Shown here: positions 1 to 6,294 of the stretch, in pieces | Layout of the letters: every line of letters begins with the position of its first letter | Position numbering within the stretch: the stretch's first letter is position 1 | Assembly (NCBI GenBank): GCA_947491945.1 | Contig: CANLLN010000027.1 | Location: 1 to 63,361 of the forward strand | Length of the DNA: 63,361 bases | Direction of reading: 5' to 3' | DNA from: an uncultured Carboxylicivirga sp. | GTDB lineage: Bacteria; Bacteroidota; Bacteroidia; Bacteroidales; Marinilabiliaceae | Program-made: the position numbers and the translations under genes | Notes under the pieces: model-generated | Databases searched by the model: none | Told to the model about the DNA's origin: nothing | Seen by the model: only the letters and a program-made list of their open reading frames with translations

Positions 1-94
1 TTTTGTTATACTTTTAAGATAGTAATAATTATCTAGATATCAAAGATATAAGTCAACTTATGAATATCCCTAAATAATAGGGATCTGCCGACTC

Positions 95-404
95 TCAGTA
101 ACGGAGAGTATAGCGTCTTTTTACAGCCTTGCGCGATATGTTATGCGTGCTTTGATAGGGGTTACCCTCGATGAGTAACAAGCAATTGTATTCACTGTTT
201 TTAATCTTGCGGCATTGAGCGAATAAGCGGTTTTTAATGATTGATAATGTAAAGTCATCTTTGGTTTTGCGTTGAATCAAAAGATGTTCACCGATCAGGT
301 AGTCGCCCTTTGATAGCGTTTGTAATTTCAACAAACGCCCCGAGTTCTTTTAGTATTTCTAGTATGCCCGATGGAACTTCCCTGTGATCGTTAATAATAT
401 GCGG
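95..404 (-). pseudogene. Broken copy of an ERCC4-fold nuclease gene
   Basis: The reading frame from 334 down to 95 encodes the core of an XPF/ERCC4-type nuclease (GDYL, then the ERKxxxD-like QRKTKDDF, then IEGNPYQ). It is clearly homologous to the intact-looking copy at 3079-3534. The N-terminal part of the same domain (INDHREVPSG) lies upstream at about 340-404 in another frame, so a one-base frameshift separates the two near 'KGDYL'. At the 3' side the homology is lost after AVK and the frame stops at 95. The first catalytic Glu of ERK has become Gln. This is seen directly by comparing the two copies; I infer a dead paralogue. Confidence 0.75.
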
Positions 405-794
405 ACTCGAGTGTTATGTCATTTAACGGCTTTTGAATAAGTTAACGAAATAGATAGAAAGAGTGAAGAGCGAGTAGAGCTTATTTTTGGCAAGACCGTA
501 TTAGACGTATATTAATTGGATCTTCAGTGAGAAAAAATTTTGATTGCTTAAAAGATTTCAGTGGTCGAACTTGAATTTTAACCTTATGCTTTCATGAATG
601 GCATTGTTAATCAATAGATACTGAATAAAGAAACTTAATAATTGGAAGAGTATTTTATTCATTGATAACAGATTTTACAAACTGTGATTTGTTAGTTAGA
701 GAATCAGTGGTAAATATTGGGGTTTTAAGCTGTTCTTGCTCTTTTTAAAGCAAAAAGGTACAGTAAAAGCTTTATTTCGCATTATCTTAACGAG
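405..794. other. Intergenic stretch without a recognisable gene
   Basis: AT-rich, no convincing coding frame on either strand, no tRNA or strong hairpin seen. It separates the broken nuclease copy from the GIY-YIG gene and is probably decayed DNA. No clear TAnnTTTG promoter box was found immediately before 795. Confidence 0.5.
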
Positions 795-2492
795 ATGATC
801 TTAGATAGCTTCATTATGAAAAATGGTAAATGGACAATTGATTGTATTAAGGAGGAAGCATTAAAGTATACTTCTAGAAAAGAATTTGCAATAAGTTCTT
901 GTGGAGCCTATAATGCAGCTAGACGACTTGGAATTATAGATCAAGTTTGCTGTCATATGGACGAAAAGATTAAAAAAAGGGGGTATTGGACCAAAGAGCG
1001 CATTTTGAAAGTAGCCTTAAAGTACTCTTCAAAAAAAACGTTTGAAAAAGAGTCAAGTGGAGCTTATAATGCAGCAAGAAGATATGGAATATTACAAGAG
1101 GTAACTGATCATATGCATAAGAAAAGAATGCCAAATAACTATTGGACTCCTCAGCGAATACAAGAGGAAGCTAGAAGATATACCTGTAAAAAAGATTTTA
1201 GGGAAAAATCACCTAAAGCCTCACGTTATGCAAATGAGTTAGGTATTATGGATACAGTTTCTACTCATTTTATTGAAAGCAGGAAACCTAATGGGTATTG
1301 GACTCCTCAGCGAATACAAGAGGAAGCAAAAAATCATGAAACTCGATCCGAATTTGAAAAGGCACCCAATGGGGCATATGCTAAAGCAAGACAACTTGGA
1401 ATTATAGATCAAGTTTGTAGTCATATGTTCATATCAAAAAACCTATCTAAGAGATGTATTTATGTGTGTATATTTCCAGATAAACATGCCTATATTGGTT
1501 TGACATGGAGCTTAAAGAGTAGGAATAAATTCAGACAAAGACAAGAAAGGGATGCCGTTACTATGTATCACGTTAAATCTGGCCTCGACTACCAAACACA
1601 TCAACTTACAGATTTTGTTGATGTTAAGCAAGCTAAGAAGATAGAACAGTATTATATAGATCTATACGAATCTTATGGATGGAAAATGTTGAATCGAGCA
1701 AAGGCTGGTGCTCTTGGTTCATATCCTGCTAAATGGACTAAGCGAAATATACAATTAGAAGCATTAAAGTTTTCATCTAGAAGAAAATTTTTTCAAAACA
1801 GTAAGTCTGCATATAATCGAGCTTGTGAACTCGGTATTTTAGATGAAGTTTGTTCGCACATGAAAACCTTACGAAAACCAAATGGATATTGGTCTCTTGA
1901 GAAATTAAAATATATTGCTTTAAGGTTCAACTCGCGAACAGAGTTTTTAAAAACTGAAGCTTGTGCATATACCGCTGCACGAACACTGGGTGTTTTGGAA
2001 GAAATTACACGCCATATGGAATACATAAATAAACCTTTAGGCTATTGGTCTAAGATTACTATCAATGAAGTAGCAAAAAAATATTCTACAAGAACAATGT
2101 TTGCTAAAAATGCCAATGATGCGTATTGTGCTGCGAGAAGACAAGGGATTCTGGAAGAGGTATGTCAACATATGGATTATGTAATTAAGCCAAGAGGTTA
2201 TTGGACTAAAGATAAAGTTATTGACGAAGCACTAAAATATAGAACACAAAAGGAATTTAGAGATAATAATAGAGGGGCTCATGAAGCAGCATATAGATTG
2301 GGTATTTTTGAGGAAGCAACTAAACATTTGAAAAAAAGAAAACCTTCTGGATATTGGAATAAACAGAACATTAAAAAGGAAGCAATGAAGTACCATTCTA
2401 AGCGAGAGTTTCAAACATCCAATAAAAGTGCTTATAATGCTGCAGTTCGACAATCGTTTCTTAATGAGTTGTATATACTTCTGGGGTGGTAA
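795..2492 (+). CDS. GIY-YIG endonuclease embedded in nine ~50-residue repeats
   Basis: The 565-residue protein consists of four repeats, a GIY-YIG nuclease domain (about residues 215-315), and five more repeats. Each repeat reads roughly W(T/S)-x-EA-x-KY-x-S/T-R-x-F, then AYxAARxxGIL-x-EVCxHM. The nuclease shows IYVCIF, YIGLT, a conserved Arg in the helix after it, a Glu in KKIEQYYI and the C-terminal LNRAKAGALG, all landmarks of phage and homing GIY-YIG enzymes. The repeats resemble modular DNA-binding units seen beside GIY-YIG/HNH domains in phage genomes; that assignment is from memory of such families. The ninth repeat is degenerate at its end. A later start at 816 would begin exactly at repeat one. 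The gene is more AT-rich than its neighbours, suggesting transfer. Confidence 0.8.
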   Translation: MILDSFIMKNGKWTIDCIKEEALKYTSRKEFAISSCGAYNAARRLGIIDQVCCHMDEKIKKRGYWTKERILKVALKYSSKKTFEKESSGAYNAARRYGILQEVTDHMHKKRMPNNYWTPQRIQEEARRYTCKKDFREKSPKASRYANELGIMDTVSTHFIESRKPNGYWTPQRIQEEAKNHETRSEFEKAPNGAYAKARQLGIIDQVCSHMFISKNLSKRCIYVCIFPDKHAYIGLTWSLKSRNKFRQRQERDAVTMYHVKSGLDYQTHQLTDFVDVKQAKKIEQYYIDLYESYGWKMLNRAKAGALGSYPAKWTKRNIQLEALKFSSRRKFFQNSKSAYNRACELGILDEVCSHMKTLRKPNGYWSLEKLKYIALRFNSRTEFLKTEACAYTAARTLGVLEEITRHMEYINKPLGYWSKITINEVAKKYSTRTMFAKNANDAYCAARRQGILEEVCQHMDYVIKPRGYWTKDKVIDEALKYRTQKEFRDNNRGAHEAAYRLGIFEEATKHLKKRKPSGYWNKQNIKKEAMKYHSKREFQTSNKSAYNAAVRQSFLNELYILLGW

Positions 2493-2682
2493 TATTCTCA
2501 CATTATCTTGTGCTTTTTGATCGGGCTATTAGCTTGTATGTAAGCAAATTAACATCCGTTTAGAAGCGATAAATTTCTTTGCGAAAGAAGTAGGATATTG
2601 CTTAAATCTAAAGTGTTTTGTCAGTCAGTTGGTAAGTAGAGTGCATCTTAAAATTGATCAAGAAAATTATGCTATAAACTTT

Positions 2683-3065
2683 AAGTGTGTCATTTTTTTG
2701 ATGTTGTTATTTTGTGTTGAAGCATTGGCAGAGTCATCTGTTGATATTATTCCCGACCCGTTTCCTTGAAGGAGCAGCCCTGCACTTTAGAGATTACTTC
2801 AAACACAAGTATTCATTTTGATTCCCATGAGGATGAAGTAAAAGAAGCAGCTGACTTTTTTACTCCATTCATCCGTGTCGTTTCTGGTTAGGAATTGCAT
2901 TTTAATGAATCAGGTGAGTCATATATCAGTCTTGAACTAGAAAAATCGAGCCTGATTGGTGACGGATTGTCTGTTATAAGTTAAGCCCGAATATGCAGTA
3001 ATAACTGCTAATTCGAGAGCAGAATTGCTGTATGGTATTCAGTCGCTTCTGCGCTGCAGCCGGCT
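2683..3065 (+). pseudogene. Relic of the N-terminus of a GH20 beta-N-acetylhexosaminidase
   Basis: Translating in three successive frames with stops gives a signal-peptide-like segment (CVIFLMLLFCVEALA), then SVDIIPDPFP, then ITSNTSIHF and EAADFFTPFIR, and finally PEYAVITANSRAELLYGIQ followed by SLLR. This order is the N-terminal (GH20b) domain of hexosaminidases, in which 'IIPxP' and 'YGxQ(T/S)L' are hallmark positions. At least two in-frame stops (about 2886 and 2982) and two frame changes (about 2767 and 2985) are visible, and the catalytic domain is absent: the sequence ends at the 3' end of the opposing ERCC4 gene. It is non-functional. Confidence 0.7.
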
Positions 3066-3078
3066 GCACGTACTAATG

Positions 3079-3534
3079 CTAAACTAGTTGCGACGAGTGC
3101 ATTAGCGTGGTTGCCGTATCTTCCCTGTCGTGCGTAAAAATAATAGGAATGTGCCACGCTGTACAAACCGCCAGTAAGGCACCTTTAATGGCGGATCGTT
3201 TTATATTATGAGCTGTTTGATAGGGGTTGCCTTCGATGATCAGCAGCGGGTGATATTGGCTTTGTGCTATTTTGAGGCACTGGGTAAACAAGCGACCCCC
3301 AATTATTGAAACAACAAAATCATTCTTAGTTTTTCGCTCCACAAGAAAGTGTTTTGCGACCAGGTAATCGCCTTTGCGAAGACTTTTAATTTCTACAGTA
3401 GCTCCTGCCTCCTTCAATAAATCGGGTACGCCTGAGGGTAGCTCGCGATGATCAATGATAATTAGCGGTTCATTTGTCGGATTCATAATATCTGCAATAA
3501 GCGCGTTTTGAGTTGGTTTGTTCAAGTTAGGCAT
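3079..3534 (-). CDS. ERCC4-fold nuclease domain protein (probably C-terminally truncated)
   Basis: The 151-residue protein carries the XPF/ERCC4 nuclease core: IIIDHRE at the first acidic position, GDYLVAKHF, the ERKTKNDF signature (ERKxxxD), SIIGGRLFTQ and LLIIEGNPYQ, followed by the AIKGALLAV helix and W-x-IPI-x-FT. Such enzymes cut branched or flap DNA, and stand-alone bacterial versions are typically longer than 200 residues. Here the frame ends right after DTATTLMHSSQLV, where the alignment should continue, and it abuts the GH20 relic, so I infer 3' truncation by rearrangement. A broken paralogue lies at 95-404 in the same orientation. Activity is uncertain because the catalytic motifs are intact but the tail is missing. 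Confidence 0.7.
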   Translation of the reverse strand: MPNLNKPTQNALIADIMNPTNEPLIIIDHRELPSGVPDLLKEAGATVEIKSLRKGDYLVAKHFLVERKTKNDFVVSIIGGRLFTQCLKIAQSQYHPLLIIEGNPYQTAHNIKRSAIKGALLAVCTAWHIPIIFTHDREDTATTLMHSSQLV

Positions 3535-3561
3535 TTTTATTTGCTCATGTTTTCTCTTAAA

Positions 3562-3581
3562 AATGACATATATGTGTCATT
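3562..3581. promoter_or_regulatory. Palindromic operator-like site
   Basis: AATGACA and TGTCATT form a perfect 7-bp inverted repeat around a 6-base AT-rich centre. It sits between the divergent genes at 3079-3534 and 3680-4312, just upstream of the -7 box at 3604, a good position for a dimeric regulator. The regulator is unknown. Confidence 0.4.
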
Positions 3582-3603
3582 GCCTTGGTAGGTACTCCGC
3601 ATA

Positions 3604-3611
3604 TATCTTTG
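3604..3611 (+). promoter_or_regulatory. -7 promoter box TATCTTTG
   Basis: Exact match to the Bacteroidota TAnnTTTG -7 element, with TTG at 3580-3582 about 21 bases upstream as a possible -33 element. It would serve the exported protein gene starting near 3680. Confidence 0.55.
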
Positions 3612-3679
3612 TAAAAAAAGCTTAAGAGGTACCCAATAGCTTAATTGAAAGTAAGGTGTTTAATTTAAATAGGATGATC

Positions 3680-4312
3680 ATGAAAACGATATGTGGATTT
3701 GCAGCAATGATAATGATGGTTTGGACAGTAAATAGCCAGAATTCTCCTGTGCCAGTTTTTAAAGGAAACCATGCTGGACAAAGTATTTACGCGTTTATTA
3801 ACGACTATATTGCGGCCAACGAGTTGTATTTCGATGAGGTAAGTGTGGTTGGTGTTTCCTTTGTTGTAGGAAATCAGGGGCAGGTGAAGTCGATTAAGTT
3901 ATTGGATGAGGTGGATAAAGAAAAAGAACGCTTAGTGAAGCGTCTTATCTCGGCTACGTCCGGTTATTGGGAACAAGCTTATGGCCCTGATGGAAGAACC
4001 GATTTTACCTTCGATATGTCCCTTCGTATCATGCCTCCCGAAAATAATATGCAGTATGCAATCTATCAATTTAAAAGGGGCATTCGATTTTTGAATAACA
4101 AAGAGTTTGATAAGGCTAAAAAGTGCTTTGATCGAAGCGAGAGCATCCTGGCTGACCATCCCGGTGTTAACTATGTTCAAATTATTACTGATTACCAGAA
4201 TGGGCATCAGGATAAGGCCTTGGCCCGATACGTGAAGCTTCAAAAACAGGATCGCTTCCTGGTGAGTTCATTGCAGGGTATGGGTGAACAATATGCTGAT
4301 TTGACAGAGTAG
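3680..4312 (+). CDS. Exported protein with TonB-C-like and TPR-like segments
   Basis: A signal peptide (MKTICGFAAMIMMVWTVNSQ) precedes a segment of about 80 residues (GVSFVVGNQGQVKSIKLL, then LVKRLISATSGYWEQA) that follows the pattern of the TonB C-terminal domain used in energy-transducer relatives. After it comes one or two TPR-like helical hairpins (YQFKRGIRFLNNKEFDKAKKCFDR). I chose the ATG at 3680; in-frame starts also exist at 3656 (GTG) and 3674. It lacks the N-terminal membrane anchor and proline-rich stalk of true TonB, so it is probably a periplasmic protein of unknown function. Its own promoter box lies at 3604. Confidence 0.6.
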   Translation: MKTICGFAAMIMMVWTVNSQNSPVPVFKGNHAGQSIYAFINDYIAANELYFDEVSVVGVSFVVGNQGQVKSIKLLDEVDKEKERLVKRLISATSGYWEQAYGPDGRTDFTFDMSLRIMPPENNMQYAIYQFKRGIRFLNNKEFDKAKKCFDRSESILADHPGVNYVQIITDYQNGHQDKALARYVKLQKQDRFLVSSLQGMGEQYADLTE

Positions 4313-4616
4313 ATGTTTTGTTTTTTAAACAAATATCAGGGTAATCGCGTTAGTTTAGGGCTGACAGAAAATGCATTTAACAGCTTCATCCTTTCCTTGT
4401 TACGCGATACTCATTGTTTAAAGAGAGGAGGGGTGCCGATAGGCGGGGAGGTTTAATAATGTTAAGATGTGTTTGCTATTAGTATGAGCTTAATGAGAGG
4501 ATATTTTATAAATCAATACAACCCTATGAAACGAGTCATGAGTGAACCTTGCTTTCACGGAAGGGTGTTCATTCCTGGCGAGTTCCATGTGACCAATGAA
4601 AACAAAAATCAAACAC
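4313..4616. other. Intergenic stretch without a supported gene
   Basis: No coding frame with a recognisable product and no clear terminator or promoter box was seen. A frame from 4469 reads out of phase into the tail-collar gene and looks accidental. Confidence 0.4.
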
Positions 4617-5204
4617 ATGAAAAAAATCGTTTTAGCAGCCATGATTCTTCTGGCTACAATAGCCACCCATGCCCAATCGGAAGGGATGATTGGCGAAATC
4701 CGGATGTTTGCTGGTAATTTTGCCCCGCGTGGCTGGGCTTTGTGTGATGGTCAGTTATTATCCATTGCTCAAAATTCAGCCTTGTTTTCAATTTTAGGAA
4801 CAACCTATGGCGGTGATGGACGCACCACCTTTGCCTTACCCGATTTAAGAGGACGCGTTCCTGTTCATGCCGGCAGTGGCCCGGGTTTATCGCCTTATGC
4901 CTTAGGGCAAAAAGGAGGTGCCGAAACAACCACCCTAAGTGTAGGTAACCTGCCTGCACACAGCCACAATGCAAGTGTTGTCAATAAGGTTAACAATGAT
5001 GAAGCTACTTCGGATGATCCCAGTGGTAAGTATCCGGCCGTATCGGGTGAAAACATGTACCATGAGCTGAGCAATGCCGAGAGTGCAGTATCGACGGTGA
5101 TGGTAGAAAACACCGGCGAAGGGCAGGCTTTTGATCAGCGTCAGCCTTATGCCACTATTAATTACATTATCTGTCTTCAGGGGATTTATCCATCGCGTAA
5201 CTAG
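4617..5204 (+). CDS. Secreted tail-collar (MdpB/microcystin-dependent-like) domain protein
   Basis: After a signal peptide (MKKIVLAAMILLATIATHAQ) the protein has the phage tail-collar fold signature: GEIRMFAGNFAPRGWALCDG, then LFSILGTTYGGDGRTTFALP and DLRGRVPVH, followed by GGAETTTLSVGNLPAHSH and a C-terminal NYIICLQGIYPSRN. Bacterial homologues of this family are usually exported and occur singly or in small clusters outside prophages. No other phage structural gene is nearby. The ATG at 4617 follows an A-rich stretch; an upstream ATG at 4596 would lengthen the N-region. The gene lies 5 bases before the lamin-tail-like gene, so the two are probably co-transcribed. The biochemical role of stand-alone members is not established. 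Confidence 0.85.
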   Translation: MKKIVLAAMILLATIATHAQSEGMIGEIRMFAGNFAPRGWALCDGQLLSIAQNSALFSILGTTYGGDGRTTFALPDLRGRVPVHAGSGPGLSPYALGQKGGAETTTLSVGNLPAHSHNASVVNKVNNDEATSDDPSGKYPAVSGENMYHELSNAESAVSTVMVENTGEGQAFDQRQPYATINYIICLQGIYPSRN

Positions 5205-5209
5205 AAAAG

Positions 5210-6178
5210 ATGCATCGATCTATTTTAATATTATTAGTGGGGATGCTGGTTTTTAATCTCAAAGCTCAGCACACCTTGAAAAAGGGCGACATCGCTTTTG
5301 TCGCGATCAATAGTGATGAATCCGATGATGTGTTCTCATTTCTTCTGCTGGCGGATGTAATGGCCGGAACAGAAATCCATTTCACAGATAATGGATGGAC
5401 GGCAGCCGGAAGTTTTAATACTATTTATCCTGAAAGCCATTTCACCTGGCAGGCAACAGCTGATCTTAAGGCCGGTACCCTTGTGCATGTTACTACCTAT
5501 AATGGCAATGCTGTGGCTACGGCTTCGCAAGGGAGTGTTACCGGTGAAAAGATGACGGTATCGGTGGCAGGTGATCAAATACTGGCGTATCAGGGCGACA
5601 AGCTGAACCCTGTTTTTATAGCTGCCATTAGTTTTAATCAGAATAAACCAACTGAACCGGCGTCAAATTTTGACGGTGATTCTTTTAGTAACTCAACAAC
5701 TGCTCTACCAACAGGTTTAGATATAGGACAATCAGCAGTTCATGTTTACCATCCTGATAATTTTTCAGAGCAGGATAATGCCCGTTTTAATTGCAGTGTT
5801 ACGGCCGGTACTAAAGCTGAATTATTGCAGGCGCTATGTGATAAAAATAATTGGACAACAGACAATGAAACGCCTTTTCAGGTGGATCCGTTCCCATGTA
5901 ATTTTGAGGTTAGCCTTCCCACAGCTATTGGATCAGAAGAAGTGGATGGCGATGATTTTCGCATTTTTGTAAAAGAGCGTCATGTGGTTATTAGCCTGGC
6001 TAATTCTGAAGCTTCAGAGTTGAAACTTTTCAATGCCGGTGGGGTAATGGTCAAAAGTTTAAGAAAACCACAGGGAGTAAGAGAAGCGGAAATGGCAACC
6101 GATAACTTACCAAAGGGCTTATATATCTTAACACTAAGCATTGATCAGCAGATGGTAAGCCGAAAAGTGATTCTTTAA
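5210..6178 (+). CDS. T9SS-sorted surface protein with lamin-tail-like domain
   Basis: The 322-residue protein has a signal peptide ending near FNLKAQ and a domain of about 190 residues beginning LKKGDIAFVAINSDESDD with FTDNGW and TTYNGNA. This is the kind of beta-sandwich domain often found next to lamin-tail or calcium-binding modules in Bacteroidota surface proteins. The last ~80 residues (FRIFVKERHVVISL, LKLFNAGGVMVKSL, LPKGLYILTLSID, SRKVIL) form a Type A T9SS C-terminal sorting signal, so the protein should be exported and anchored to or released from the outer membrane. It follows the tail-collar gene by 5 bases and is ended by the hairpin at 6204. Confidence 0.75.
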   Translation: MHRSILILLVGMLVFNLKAQHTLKKGDIAFVAINSDESDDVFSFLLLADVMAGTEIHFTDNGWTAAGSFNTIYPESHFTWQATADLKAGTLVHVTTYNGNAVATASQGSVTGEKMTVSVAGDQILAYQGDKLNPVFIAAISFNQNKPTEPASNFDGDSFSNSTTALPTGLDIGQSAVHVYHPDNFSEQDNARFNCSVTAGTKAELLQALCDKNNWTTDNETPFQVDPFPCNFEVSLPTAIGSEEVDGDDFRIFVKERHVVISLANSEASELKLFNAGGVMVKSLRKPQGVREAEMATDNLPKGLYILTLSIDQQMVSRKVIL

Positions 6179-6203
6179 AATAGCTGAAAAATAATGGTAA
6201 GAG

Positions 6204-6242
6204 AAAGCGGTTACATCACTATTTGATGTAGCCGCTTTTTTC
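6204..6242 (+). terminator. Rho-independent terminator
   Basis: AAGCGGTTACATCA pairs with TGATGTAGCCGCTT around a short loop, with one mismatch, and is followed by a T run. It ends the tail-collar/lamin-tail transcript. Confidence 0.8.
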
Positions 6243-6294
6243 ACTTATTTTGTTCCTGTTGCCCCGATGGTCTATGAGCCTAAACTTCAAAACT

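Noticed and set aside
4469-4717. Plus-strand frame of 82 codons overlapping the tail-collar gene
   Set aside because: Reads out of frame into the signal peptide of the tail-collar protein and has no family features.
4617-5204. Prophage, because of the tail-collar domain
   Set aside because: The protein has a signal peptide and no other phage gene (terminase, portal, capsid, integrase) is near.
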